Positions 42,966 to 54,996 are shown, counted from the first letter of the stretch. The stretch is 64,000 nucleotides of DNA from Leucosporidium creatinivorum (GCA_001600635.1 BCKL01000007.1:830303-894302), one strand, 5' to 3'. Notes: generated from the letters alone by a model not told the origin. Numbers and translations: made by a program.

Positions 42966-45845
42966 CTACAACTTTTCGACAGCGAGGAAGAGGCGCTCAT
43001 GTCGGGCGACCCAGGATCGAATTCGTTTCCCATAGACGTACATGGGGAGCGTCTGTAGGGGTAGATAGGGTTCAGTCTTGATCTCTCCGAGCGCTGCTCC
43101 ATAGCGACGCGGGGCACAGGAAGTCCGAGAGGGATGTCGGGACGAGGGAGAGCCATCGCCGAGCAGCAGAACTCACGGTCAACAAGCAGGCGGCGCAGAG
43201 ACCCGCAAGGACACCCATCGTGCGAGGAATTCCCATGGATAGAACCCAGTCAACCGCGAACTGAGTGAAAGAATCTGTGTTGTAGGAGTCAGTGAGATGC
43301 TGCAGCGGGACTGGCAAGCCGGACGGTGAACGCCGAGGGCGCCGAGAGTCAAAACTCACAGAGGACAAGGTTCTTGAAGCTGTGTAGGAAGTGAGGTCAG
43401 CTACCAGGCTACCGAATACAGACCCTAGGTGCCGACATACAGGTTGATGATGGAGATGGCCTCAGGCGTGTGCTTGGAGTGGACGTCGATCAAGTAGGTG
43501 ATGATGGCGGTCGATCCGATGCTCTGCCCGGCGTTGATGAGACTGCAGATGAGTGACAGGGAAGCATTGTTAGCACTAGTACAAGATACCAAGCGTGTAC
43601 ACCGCTCGAGCTTCACGTTTTGGCGCTCGGCGAAGGCAGCAGCGCCGAGTGCGAAAGACGGGAGAAGACGCACCTGTACATGATGACGGGGCCGATCCAA
43701 GGGATAGACTGGTTCTTGGTCATGAGCGACCATCCCATGAAGCCGAATACTTCGAGGATGAACATGGGGAGCATGAGGAAGAGACGGAACTCGCTGAGGG
43801 CGGTGGCGAAGAGGGTGAGCTGCGGGTCGAAACGGTGCACAGCAGAAGCTACTTACGGCTCAAAGCGGCCTCCATTCCGACGAGCAAAGTAGGTAGCAGA
43901 CATGTCGCAGAGGCTGCGAGAGAGCAAACGCCGAGGTCAGCTCGGTTTACAAGTCCTGTACTCTTGACGTCTCTGCACTAACTCACGGGCCAGCAATGAG
44001 AGTCGCGGGGATGGAAGCAACGAGCGGACCGATACTGACCAGTCCCGTTTGCGAGGCGGTGAAGTAGTAAGGTGGGGAGGCGAAGAGGATTGACGAGATG
44101 ATGGAGAGGACAACCAGCCAGCACGTGGTGAGACCGTAGGTGAAGATACCAAACCACACCGCCGGCGAAAGGAAGAAGGGGAAAGGCCGGAGGATGGTCT
44201 TGAGGAGCGAAGCTCGGCCGCGGTAGCTCGAGATCGGCGCCAGTTCTGACAAGAGCAGCGAGGTCAGCCTAGTCGCAGAGATACCAAAGCGAAGGTGAAC
44301 TTGATCTCACCGTGTACCCAGGTCTTGCGAGGTCCGAACGAGTTGATGGGGGTTTGTCCACGCTCGAGATGCTCGATCTGGCCGGTCGGCTTGGGCTCGT
44401 TCGAGTTCTGCTTCTCCAGCTCCTCGCTTGCCTTGTTAACAGCAGAAACTCCCTCGAGAGAGCGTCCACTACTGGTGTCGTAGATGGCGTCACGGTGGCT
44501 GCCGATGGAGAGATTCGAGGTCAGCGGGGTTGCTTTCGGCGAAGAGTCGCTGGAGTGCTGAGCACTTACTAGGCAGTCTCGGGGCAGAGGAAGATGATGC
44601 CAATGAACGCGATACCAAAGAAGATGGCGATGAACCAGAAGCACCAGCTGTAGGCGCGGCGAGAGGCTGTCAGCGTTGGCGAAGCGAGCCCGGCGTTGAC
44701 GAGTCGTGCTCACCGGTAGCCTAGCTTAGATTCAATAAGTTTGCCGTTGATTATTGGAGCTAGATATAAGAGGAGGACGTCAGCACGGCCTCTGGAACAT
44801 GCCGCAGGGCGAGAGAACGGCTGGCATTGCCATCGCCGAGCAGGAAGCCATCGCCGAGCAAGAGGGAGGCCTACGTACTCACGTTGATCCCGGCAAGGAT
44901 CGCGAAGCCCCAGATGGCACTACGGAAGCCACGCTCGTGGACGTAGAAGATGTCGCCGATGGTGGTGACCACGAGCGCCTCGAAGGGAGCCATGCCTGCG
45001 GAGGGAACTGGTGTCAGCTCAGCGATGCAACGAGGTACCACAATCACTTACCGAGACCCTGGAAGACACGAGACCACTTGAACGAGTTGATGTTCTTGGA
45101 CTCGGCGGACCAGATGGTGCAAAAGAAGAGCAAGGCTGCGCCGACGAGGAAGACGGGGCGACGTCCGAACTTGACTCCGAGAGGCGCCTGAACGATCATG
45201 ATACAGCCAAGAGCGATAACGAGGTCTCCATTACTGTGGACAAAGAGTCAGTGAGGCTCTCAGTCGACTACAACAGGCTCGAAACTCACGTAGCGGCGAC
45301 CTCGTTGACGGTCACCCCCCACTCCTTGGCCAGAACGCTGTATCCGGGAGCGAGCAGAGGTCCAATCGCTCCAACAAGGCCTGCCATGAAGCTGAGGGTC
45401 CAGAAGATGCACTCCTTCTTCCAGCGAGGCCAGTTCAGAGGCTGCACACGAAGCTCGGCGAACGGTCAGCGAGGGTCCGAGATCGGCTCGGGCGACAATG
45501 AGGTCGAGGCAGAGGCAGACAAGGACTCGGCGTACATCATTTGGGTCGTCAGAGGGTTGAGGAACGAGTACAATGTGCGAAGAACGTCCCGTGCCCTTCT
45601 TCAGGCCGTCGACGACTTCATCTCTCACTCCAGTGTGGACGTGGTCGTCGAGGAGGGCGGTTCCAGGTCTGCGAGGTAGGAGAATCCAAGTCAGTATGTG
45701 GCGCTGGAGGCGTAGCTCAAACCTCGGGTGAAGGGAGTCAGGGGGAACGGCTCGGAGGGAGGTGGCGAAGAGGGATGTAGGGAGCGCCGATGACTCACAC
45801 GTTGCCATCGGGGTAGTGTCGGTCTTCAAGAATTCCAAAAGCCAT
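42966..45845 (-). CDS. MFS transporter, DHA1 (drug:proton antiporter)-like
   Basis: This is a 12-span plasma-membrane transporter. The start at 45845 gives MAFGILEDRHYPDGNV. A hydrophilic N-terminus ends in DDPNDPLNWPRWKKE, the typical junction of fungal DHA1-type carriers. Spans follow: FWTLSFMAGLVGAIGPLLAP, then NGDLVIALGCIMIVQAPLGV with GRRP (loop 2-3 motif), VFQGLGMAPFEALVVTTIGD and WCFWFIAIFFGIAFIGIIFL. A long central loop carries QIEHLERGQTPINSFGP. The second half includes PFPFFLSPAVWFGIFTYGLT, AGQSIGSTAIITYLIDV and WVLSMGIPRTMGVLAG, and ends RHERLFLAVEKL. About a dozen exons. It is head to head with the P450 gene. A decayed copy of its last exons lies at 32.0-32.3 kb. Confidence 0.9.
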
Positions 45846-46458
45846 GTTGATGTAAGGTGAAGCTTGATGGAGTGAGGTTTGATAAAGAGGGAAGGGAGAA
45901 GGAGAGAGGGAAAGAGGTGGGCCCCGCCGAGAGGAGACCCCACATCCCACACAAGTTGCACGAGTGGCTGTTTCGAGAACGGAGAGCGGCTTCTGGAGAG
46001 CGGCGAAATGCTGCGACCTGCTGAGTCTTGCGGTCGGAGCCTTCCGAGCTCCGAGAAGTGGGGTTTGCCGGTAGGGACATGATTGGGCGAGCCACGATTC
46101 AAACAGAGATGCAGTGGTGGTGGGGCAAGGCCTTTCATACGGCGTAAGGATCCGAAGCCGCTGCTTGGGGTTCAAAGAAGCAGAAGAAGGCGCCGAGAAG
46201 AGAGAGTTCGGAGTTCGAGCCTGGCGGGAGCCTGTTTTTGAGTTTGTACAGGAGTGAACGAAGAGAAGTGCTGCCCGATTTCGATTTCAGAGAAGGCCAA
46301 GCCAAGCCGAAGCGAAGCACATGTCAATAATCGTCGATTCTACTCGGCTCTCGAGTCCAGCTCCGCATAGGCCGAGCTGAGCCCCCCACAAACTTCCCTC
46401 TCGCCTCGTCTGCTTCAGCGCCCAGGTCTGCACCAAAGCAGGACGAGAAACGTACACT
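45846..46458. promoter_or_regulatory. Divergent intergenic region, transporter and P450
   Basis: Both genes start outward from this 613-bp stretch, so their promoters and leaders lie here. The half nearest the transporter is purine-rich on the + strand (GAAGGGAGAAGGAGAGAGG near 45890), meaning a C/T-rich leader on the transcribed strand. No gene or defined operator is seen. Confidence 0.4.
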
Positions 46459-48774
46459 ATGGTGAACTCCACCACCCTCAGCGACCACGACCCTCTCTTC
46501 ACCATCGAGCTACAGCACCCGCTTCTGCTGTCGCTGCTCGCTCTCCTCGCCGCCAGCGTCTTCCTCTTCAAACGTCAGCGCTATCACAATCTACCACCGG
46601 GTCCAAAGCCCCATTTTCTCACTGGAAATGCTGCAGAGTTCCCGCCGACTCGGTAGGTACAGCGTTCACGAGGCGGGACACTTCGCCGCTGCTCTCTGAG
46701 AGCACGACGGAACTAACGATGCTCTCCTTCGTCAGTCCGTGGTTCAAGCTAGAAGAATGGGCCAAGGAGTACGGAGCACTCGCTACGATTTGGACCCAGT
46801 CCAAGCCCACCATCTTGATTTCCTCGGCGCGAGTTGCGGACGACCTGCTGAACAAGAGGAGCAACATCTACTCGTCTCGACCTCGCTTTGCCATCGCCGG
46901 AGATCTCATCAGCAATGGTGAGCCTGTCCTGGCCCGTTCCAGCTGCAGACGAGTCTCGGCTGACCGCTCGGCGCAGACAACTCGATCCTCTTCTTGCCCG
47001 TCGGCCCTCGCTGGAGGACTCATCGCAAGGCCATGCACTCGGCGCTGTCTTCTACCGCTGTGCACTGGTACAAGCCGATTCAGCTTTTCGAGTCCCAGCG
47101 CCTCGTCTACAACCTGCTGCAGGATCCCGAAAACTACCGCGAGGCCGTGGAGCGCTGTAAGTCCTCCTCCTACCTCGCTGATTCGTGTGGTACGAGGATT
47201 CACGAGTTTAGAATCTCGGAGATGCTATCAGGGAGCAATCGGCATGAAGGCTGCCGTCCGCATCAGAACTCGGAGCTGACCTTCCCTCGGCCCTGCTTCG
47301 CAGACACAGCGTCGGTCGTTCTAGCCGTTTCCTACGGGAGACGAGTCGATGGACCGCACAACCCGATTGTCTTGGGCGTCACCGAGCTGATGAGTGAGTC
47401 TGCCCTTGATCTGACTTGCTTCCGCCGAGCTGACCACCGCGCGCTTCTCTCCCTCCCTTCTCTCCTGCGCTGCACCGCGTCCCCTTCTGTAGACGAGCTC
47501 GAGCGCACCAATCAACCTGGACGATACCTCGTCGAACAATATCCCTGGATGAACCAGCTCCCATGCTTCCTTGCGCCGTGGAAGGCCTACTTCCTCGCCT
47601 ACCGCAAGCGGAGCCACGAGTTCTTCATGTCGCTCGCCGATGTCGTCAAGGGTCGCATGGAGGATGGAACCGCGGTAGATAGCTGGACAAAGTACCTCAT
47701 CGAGAATCAGCAGCAGCTCGGGCTCTCGGACGAGGAGTTCGCCAACCTCTCGGGCTCCATCTACGGCGCAGGCGTAGGAACGACAGCAGGGACCCTCCTA
47801 TCAGCTATTCTAGCCATGACGACACACCCTGAAGCCTCCAGGAAGGCGCAGGAGGAGCTCGACCGGGTGGTGGGTTCGGATCGCTCGCCCACTTGGGACG
47901 ACGAGGAGAACTTGCCTTACGTGAGGGCGTACGTCAAGGGTGAGTTGTCCTGGGAGCTCAGCCTAGCTTAAGCCATGTACACTGACCTTCGTGCTGATCC
48001 TAGAGGTGCTTCGTTGGCGACCCGTCGCTGTTCTCGGAGGTTCGGCGATTCGTCCTCCCTCTCGCCGAGCGCGCGGCTGACCTTGCTCTTCCTCTAACAT
48101 TCTCTCACGCACACTTTGTGGTCACTCGGCGCCCACAGGAACCCCTCACGCGTCAACGGAGGACGACGTGTACGAGCACGAGGGCGTGGCCTACTCCATC
48201 CCCAGGGGGAGCACGATGCTTGTCAACCTGTGGAGTGTCAACCGCGATCCCGAGTACTATCCCGACCCCGACACTTTCCGACCGGAGCGCTTCCTCGAAG
48301 GCAGCGAGCTCTACGACAAGTTCCCCGTCAAATCTGGACAGGCGAGCCTTGCGCCGAGCTTCGTCGAAGGCGTTTGGCTGACATGCGGGCATTCTCTTCA
48401 GCTCTCCTTCGGCTTCGGACGTCGTTCCTGCCCAGGAGAACCTCTCGCCAAGTATGTGGCTCTTCTGCTCTCCTCCGTTTTGGCGCTGGCCCTCGGCGAT
48501 GACCCTCGGCGTCGGAAGCTGACCTCTCGCACTCACTCTCAGGAACTCGCTCTTCATCTCGACTGCCAGGCTACTGTGGGCCTTCGACGTCTCGCCCAAG
48601 AAAGACGACAGCGGAATCGACATTTCCGTCTCAACTCTCGAGTACAGCGACGGCTTCAATTCGCTGCCGCTCCCTTTCCCTTGCGACATCCGGCCGAGGA
48701 GTGAGGCGCACAAGAAAGTGATGCTAGCAGACTACGAGGAAGCAGTAGAGAGGCTACAGCAATGGGAGCCTTAG
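46459..48774 (+). CDS. Cytochrome P450 monooxygenase
   Basis: This is a membrane-anchored heme monooxygenase of the microsomal type. An N-terminal anchor (HPLLLSLLALLAASVFLF) is followed by the proline hinge LPPGPKPHFLTG. The I-helix reads GSIYGAGVGTTAGTLLSAIL, the K-helix ExxR is in EVLRWRPVAVLGG, the PERF region is DPDTFRPERFL, and the heme-binding loop is LSFGFGRRSCPGEPLAKN with the Cys ligand. It ends EEAVERLQQWEP at TAG 48772-48774. About 530 residues from ten exons. The order resembles basidiomycete P450s of the O-methylsterigmatocystin-oxidoreductase type. The divergent efflux-type transporter suggests joint action on a toxin or metabolite, by inference. Substrate unknown. Confidence 0.93.
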
Positions 48775-49057
48775 ATTCGACGGTGACTGCTGCTCGGCGA
48801 AGAGCTTCGGAGAAAGGAGTTCGCGAGTTGAGAGCTGCCTGCGCGCTACATCAGATCATCCAAGCGAATTTCTGCTGCTCTACCAAAGCGATAACTGCTC
48901 TACGGCTTCCCGGCAGCTCCTGCTCGTCGCTGTCGCTGCTGGCGTCCTTGCGGAGCGCTGCGACCTCGCTCTCCTTCCTGCCGCATCCTACTCGCCTTTA
49001 CGTCTCGACATCGTACACCGCCTCAAGCTCTCCCCTTCTGCTCCTAGGCCCTGCAAG

Positions 49058-49720
49058 ATGAGCGGACTCAGTCTCTGGCTCTCCCCCGCTCCCACCTCGC
49101 CTCTCGCCGCCTTCCTCGCCCGCCTCTCGTCAACTCTCCAGACCGTCGCTTTCGCACCACACGCAACGCTGGTCAGCGATGAAATTGTCCCTGCGCTGGA
49201 CCTTGAAGATCTCAAGTCGCGCATCGAGGAGGGTGTAGCCAGCTGGAGGGAGTCTCAAGCGGGAGGGGAGGCGCTGGATCTCAAGTTCAAGGACGTTCGC
49301 CAAGGTGAGTTATAGGCTAGTAAAGAAACGAACCCCGCTCACTCAGACTCTGCAGGCGACCGGTTCTACCAATGTGTCCTAGCCGCGCTCGTCCCCGCTC
49401 CCTCGCTGTTCGCACTGCACGAATCGCTCCTGGCCGCCTTCTCCCTTCCCGTCCCTTCTCCACCGACCTACTTTCCTCACCTCTCACTCATCTACGCCGA
49501 CCTATCGCAGGCACAGAAGGCACAGATCATCGCCGACCTCAAGCTCGCCGGAGATGTGGTCGACCTCGAGGGCGCCGGCAAGGGACAAGCGGGTGTCAAA
49601 ATAGTCGGAGAAGATGGGTTTGTACCAACAGAGGTGCTGCTGGTCAGAACGGGAGGGAAGCCGGAGGAGTGGGAGGTGTTGGCGCGAGTGCCGCTTGGAG
49701 GCTCGGAGGCTTCGGCGTAG
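49058..49720 (+). CDS. Cyclic nucleotide phosphodiesterase (CPDase, 2H family)
   Basis: This 2H phosphoesterase resembles yeast Cpd1, which opens ADP-ribose 1'',2''-cyclic phosphate, a by-product of tRNA splicing. The start at 49058 gives MSGLSLWLSPAPTSPLAAFL. The first His motif is FAPHATLVSD (H-x-T) and the second is YFPHLSLIYADLS (H-x-S). One intron splits it after KDVRQ. The C-terminal part ends LARVPLGGSEASA at TAG 49718-49720, about 195 residues, close to the usual size. It is the intact counterpart of the relic at 17.56-17.74 kb. Confidence 0.85.
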
Positions 49721-51066
49721 GAGGGTCGGGTCTCGTACACAGCCGGATGGGACAGTGAGGGCATTGAAGCGAAAGCAAACAGCTCCATCCACGCGGCTCG
49801 TACCACGAGAGCAAGCAAGAACCGCCCCCTGCTCACATCTTTGTTCTCCCTTCCGAACTTCGGGGAGGAAGGCCGCCTCGGCTGACGGCTCAGCAACGCT
49901 GCTTGCTTCCCGGTCCCTCAACGCCACAGCGAGCCCCAAGAGCCGAGAATACAAGTGAACTGGAGCGCTCTCCAGCCCGCTGGAATCTGTAAGCTGGGTG
50001 TGCAGTGGAACTGGAGAAGGGCGCCGAGACGTACGTTTACGCTCTCCGCTGCTATGTCCCCAGGCGCTTTCATATCTGTAGCTCTTCAAAAGCGTTGTTT
50101 TCGCCACGCTGGTAAAGCAAGCACAAGAGCTGTCTTGCCTCGACTGCAAGCCGCTCGCCACCGCTTGCCCATGGTCGGCGCTCGGCGCTGCCGGCGCTCC
50201 CGGTTCCACCACTTCTCCTTCAATCTTCTCACATTGTGCAGCTTTCCGATGCGTGACAAAGGGGATGTGACTCTTGCCTCCGCACAGCCAGCACCTTCAA
50301 CCTTCGCATACCACCGACAAGGGGAGAAACGTCCATCGCTCGGCACCATTGCTCTGTCCTCTGTACAGCTGTCCTATTTGCTCGAGAGTCCGCGGGAACG
50401 CTGGATATAGCTCAACCGCCTATCGGATAATCCACCAATCTCAGGAGCTCTGCCATAGGGAAGCAAACTGGGAAGGAAGCCGGCTCGGCGAAGGGTGACT
50501 GACACTTGCCGGCTTGCCTGGAGCTCAGACGTGACCAGGGACCCAGTATTGTACAGCGATAGTGGTTTTGAGACTGATCTGCCGCTAACATCTGGATACG
50601 GCGAGTGGAGAAAAGGCAGAGAGAAGCCACAACAGCCCACGCTGCCAGTGGCAGATCGAGCCGCTCCCCCTCGCGAAGCAGCTCAGCAGTTGGAGGCAGA
50701 GTTCTGCTCCCTTGCTTGCAGGTAGCCACACTGGAAGAGAAGATGCTGCCAGTACTGACCCCCCTCTCTTTGAACCCTTCACACACCCCACTGCATCGAG
50801 CTCTCCACAGGCGAGGAGGCGGGCGTTGCCAGAGGCTAGGAGGAGACGAGAAGGGAGGGGGAGCGAGAGGAGGGCAAGGAGCAGCTCTGGTGCACACAAG
50901 TGCGAGCCGATACTCACTAAGAGACACTGCACGCTGCGGTCTATGTCACTACACCCCCGCGAAGCTCTGCAGAGGCTCGAAAGCGTCGCTTAGCCGGCAG
51001 CGAACTTGGATTTCCGACGGTGAGCAGCAACTGTCGGCCACGGGTGCCACAGCTTATATCAAATCT
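49721..51066. other. Gene-poor stretch between CPDase and tRNA-Pro relic
   Basis: This 1.35-kb stretch has no open frame with coding character on either strand. Scattered CTGAC and GTGAG words occur but do not form a convincing exon chain. I see no long repeat. Confidence 0.4.
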
Positions 51067-51150
51067 GCCCGGATGGTCTAGTGGTACGATTCTCGCTTTG
51101 GGTAACGCTTCAATGCACACACTTGTGAGAGGTCCTGGGTTCAAACACGC
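51067..51150 (+). pseudogene. Degenerate tRNA-Pro (TGG)
   Basis: The 5' half is nearly intact: GCCCGGA, TGGTCTAGTGGTACGATT and an anticodon stem-loop CTCGC-TTTGGG with an intron of about 20 nt before GTGAG. The T-arm begins correctly (CCTGGGTTCAAA). Its 3' side (CACGC) no longer pairs with CTGGG, and no TCCGGGC is present to close the acceptor stem. It is thus a relic of an intron-bearing tRNA-Pro like the intact one at 18.22 kb. Confidence 0.75.
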
Positions 51151-51265
51151 TCTCAAAGCCTCCGAGTCGGCGCCGAATCGCTCAGGCTCTCCCTGTTCTC
51201 TCCGCAAACGCCAAGCAGTAGCCTACTGATGAAGACGAAAAGAGAGTTGCTTGACACAAACCAAA

Positions 51266-52671
51266 CTACCCTCCACCCCTCCACCACCTGAGCTTGCCAT
51301 CCTCTCCCGCACTAACAAGCTGACCACCTCCGATCCCTGCGCTTGCTCCTCCCAAACCCTCGAGTGCTGGTGGGCCAGTCTCTGGTGCCCAGGCGAGCGA
51401 CCAGACATCTCCAGTGTGATCGCGGAGAGTAGAGAGAGCCGAGCCTGGCGAGGCGAGGTCGAAGAGCTTGATGGTGCCGTCCGCCGAGCTGGAGAGGGGG
51501 ACGAGAGAAGGTCAGCGAGGCGTTCAGAGGTAACTGCAGCCTCTTAGAAGCTCGAAGAACATGCTTCTGTACTCACCCACTAGCCAGTAGCCTCTCATTC
51601 CTCGCCTCGACGCTGACGACCCATCCCTCATGTCCGCCGAGGCTCGCAACTTGTCCTTTCCTGCTCCCGCCGTTAGAGCTGGACGAAGTGAGAGCGCGAA
51701 GGTCGAAGACGTTGATCCGCTTGTCGTCGGATCCGGTGATGAGGAGGGAGGAGGTGAAGGAGACGGAGCGGATGGGACTGGAGTGGGCGGGGAAGGTCGA
51801 GACGAGTTGGCCAGTTTCGGCGTCGAAGAGGGTGACGTAGCCAGTATCCGAGGCAACAGCGAGCAAACGTCCATCTTGGCTCTGTTAGACGAGAGAGGTC
51901 AGCTCTCCGCCGAGTTCAGGAGGGGACAGCCGAAGCGAGCTCACGTATTCGACAGCGCTCCCGAACGTGCCCGTTGCGTCCATCGAGGTCAACTCTTCTC
52001 CAAAGTTGTCCACCGCAGACGAAAGAATGCGGACGCGAGCTTCCGAGCCGGCGGTAGCGAGGTGAAGAGAGCGAGGGTTGAGAGAGATGGACCAGGTCTC
52101 GGCTGAGGGAGAGCAAGCGAAGGGATCAGCTAAGAGTGCGCTGTAAGATAGCGAGCAGGCCTACCAGGACCGAGCTCCTTCCTTCCCTCTGCCACACCGT
52201 CCATGCTGAAGCGACTGATGACCGAATCGAGCGAGTTGGAGACTAGAAACTGAGCTCCCTCCGGCGAAGGATCAACGTCCAGTCCGACGATACCGAGGGC
52301 TGCTGGTGGTCGCAGAGTCATGGTCGGCTTTGCTCCGCTTGTTGGGTTCCTGTAGAGGTGCAGAGGTGAGCTACGGGCGCTGTGAGGGAGCGATCAGAAC
52401 GCACCACAGCTTGATCGTGTGGTCGGCAGAACCAGTAACGACGACTCCATCTCCCCCTGGTAGCTTGGCCCACTTCGTACACCACACAGCGTCGGCGTGA
52501 CCCTCCTCCTTGATCGCTGGCGGCTCGGAAGCGAGTGGTGAGCTCGGAAGCGAGGGAGCGCCTCGCCCTGTAGCGTTCTCCGAGACATGAGCGAGCAGGT
52601 AGGTCGCCGACTGTGGAAGAGGTACAGAGTTGAGCTGAGCTGTAGCCTTTTGGAGCGAGGAGACTCACCAT
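51266..52671 (-). CDS. SKI8/WDR61-like WD40 protein
   Basis: This is a WD40 beta-propeller of the Ski8/Rec14/WDR61 group, which serves the Ski exosome-cofactor complex (and Paf1 in some species). The start codon stands alone in exon 1 (52671-52669), directly followed by GTGAGT. Exon 2 begins SATYLLAHVSENATG and leads into GHADAVWCTKWAKLPGGDGV and VTGSADHTIKLW. Further repeats are RSLHLATAGSEARVRILS, SQDGRLLAVASDTGYVTLFD, SPIRSVSFTSSLLITGSDDK, GGHEGWVVSVEARNERLLAS and HTGDVWSLAWAP. The end is LVSAGEDGKLRWWRGGG at TAG 51268-51266. About 390 residues with seven repeats expected. The subgroup call rests on size and the spacing of the first repeat. Confidence 0.82.
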
Positions 52672-52839
52672 CTCCCAAAACGAGCGATGCGGTCGGAATC
52701 TTAGCCGTGAGCGGAGCTCTCCGCTCTTGACCTCGTTCGTCTCACTGCTTGCTGGCTTCTCGCCTCATTTCTCGTTGGGGGTGGGTTGTATATGCTCTCA
52801 AGGTGCCACAGAGCCCTGCTCACTAACCTACACCTACAG

Positions 52840-54760
52840 ATGAGCGCTGTGCAGCCTTGCAAGTTCTTTGCCCAAGGACGTTGCCAGTTCGGCGATCAGT
52901 GTCGCAACAGCCACGGCAATCAGCCTACAAAAGGCAATCCCAACCCAGCAGGAGCTCCCTCCTTCACGTTAGTTACAGCCCTGCTGTGCAGCTTCAGGGC
53001 GGAGAGCTCACCAACCCCTCATCGAACAGACGCGAGGCCATCAAGCTCGACCTCTCGGCTGAGCGACCATCATGGGCTCTCTCCTCGTACGGTCCTGGCA
53101 AAGGTTGGCCCAACCTCATCAGCGGCACCGACGTCAGCCCCGAAGAGCTCCGCTTGCAGTTCTACACGGCTCGTAGCGCCAACAACATCTCCCTCTACGT
53201 AGGCTCGTTTCTGAGCGTCTCTGTAGCTCACAAGAAGCTCACCTTACCTCTCACCTCCAGCCTGAGACCGACCTCGTGCAAAAGGCCGAGTCTGCGGTGC
53301 AGAACATCCTCGGCAACCTAGACCAGGCTTACAACTACGCCTCCACGCTCGGCTCATCCTCCGACGCCTCTCCCTCATCCCCCTTCCCTACCGCTGCGCC
53401 CATTCCTTCCACTCCCGCTCGACCTTCCGGCTTCGGCGCCTTTGGCTCGTCAGCCACACCCTCCACTCCCGCCGCGAACCCTTTCGGAGGATCATCCGCC
53501 TTCGGCACCCCTGCAGCTGCACCTACTTTCGGAGGGTCGGCGTTCGGTGCTGCAGGAGCAGCCAAGCCCTCCGCTTTCGGCTCAGGTGGAGCCCTAGGGA
53601 CGAGCGTGTTCGGCGGAGGAGGAGGAACGACGGGTTCGGCGTTCGGCTCGGGAGGAGGCGCCTTCAAGCCTGCGACCTCGGCATTCGGGGCGCCAGCAGC
53701 CTCAACAGGCGCATCAGGAGGATTCGGTGCATTCTCGGGAGGAGGAGCAGGGACAGGCTCGACGGGAGCGTTCGGCGGAACGGGATTCGGCGGAGCGGCT
53801 TCGACAGCAGCTCCCACCAGCGCCTTTGGCCAACCAGCCTTTGGCAAGTCACCAACAGCAGCACCCACTTTCGGAGGCTCAGCATTCGGCGGAGGAGGAA
53901 CAGCAGCAACACCAGCAGCGCCCGCCTTTGGCGCATCGCCGTTCGGCACTCCCGCCAAAACGGCCGCTCCGACTTCAGCATTCGGCGCGCCAGCCTTTGG
54001 AGGATCAGCATTCGGCTCGGGAGGTGCAGCAAACACGGGCAGCGCATTCGGAAGCGGAGGAATAGCCCCTGCAGCCACTGCCTTTGGCAGCAACCCAGCT
54101 CAACCAGCAGCAGGGGCGTTCGGCGGGAGCGCGTTCGGCAGCGGAGGAGCTGCTCCCAGCGCCTTTGGAGTGGGAGGAGCAGCACCTAGTGCGTTTGGAA
54201 GTGGAGGATCGGCTCCGAGTGCGTTCGGGTCGGGGGGAACAGCACCCAGCGCGTTTGGGTCGGGAGGAGCGGCGGCGCCGAGCGCTTTCGGATCAGGAGG
54301 AACGGCGGCGCCAGCAGCGGGATCGGCGTTCGGCAGTGGAGGAGGAGCTGCTGGTGGATTCGGTGCTTTCGCCGCCAAGCCTGCTGCCTCCCCATTTGGC
54401 GCCGCAGCAGCAACACCAGCGCCCTCGGCATTCGGCGCTCCTGCCGCCCCCAGCGCCTTCGGAGGAGGAGGACTGGCCGCCACGACACCAGCCCCGAGTG
54501 GAGGAGGAGGATTTGGAGCCTTTGGATCCTCCGGTACAGCGGCACCAGCGTTCGGACAGGCGGCGTTCGGCTCAGGAAGAGCGTTCGGCGGAGCGCCTGC
54601 TGCTGCTGCTCCAGAGCCGGCTGATAGTGTGGTGCAGGACCCGTACGCCGAGTTGGAGAAGGGATTGGAGAGGAGTGCAGAGGAGATGGCTCTCTGGGCG
54701 TTGGAGAAGTTCTCGTGGGGCGAGATCCCTCTCAACGCTCCGCCGGTCGAGGTCAGGTAG
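52840..54760 (+). CDS. NUP42/NUPL2-like FG nucleoporin with CCCH finger
   Basis: This is a cytoplasmic-side nuclear-pore protein that helps mRNA export through Gle1/Dbp5. The N-terminus MSAVQPCKFFAQGRCQFGDQ is followed by CRNSH, one CCCH zinc finger. A linker with REAIKLDLSAERPSWALSSY and ELRLQFYTARSANNISLY leads into KAESAVQNILGNLDQAYNYA. Then comes a very long FG domain (about 53400-54600) of GSAFG, SAFGSGG and PSAFG repeats. The C-terminus is a short helix EEMALWALEKFSWGEIPLNA, the Gle1-binding-type tail. That order matches NUP42. The stop TAG 54758-54760 overlaps a possible GTAGTC donor, and both spliced and unspliced forms end in Arg-stop. Confidence 0.88.
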
Positions 54761-54996
54761 TCGCGTGAGTTCGTCTTGAGCCGCTCTACCATCTAACGCT
54801 GACCTTGGTGTATCTCTAGATGAGATTCTGATAGCTACGCTGTACCCTGCTGTTTCCTGTGTTGTAGTGATATAGGCTCATTCGGCCTCAGACGAGCGGC
54901 CCTTCGCGAACGCCGAGCTCGGTCCCTCCCTCCTCCGCGGACAGAGTCTTCGAACAAAAGTGCGTCCTTGCCGAGAAACGAATCGAACAGCTGGTC

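Noticed and set aside
53335-54792. Long minus-strand open frames across the FG-repeat region
   Set aside because: They are mirror frames of the repetitive Gly/Ala/Phe codons of the nucleoporin and contain only Pro/Asn/Ala repeats.
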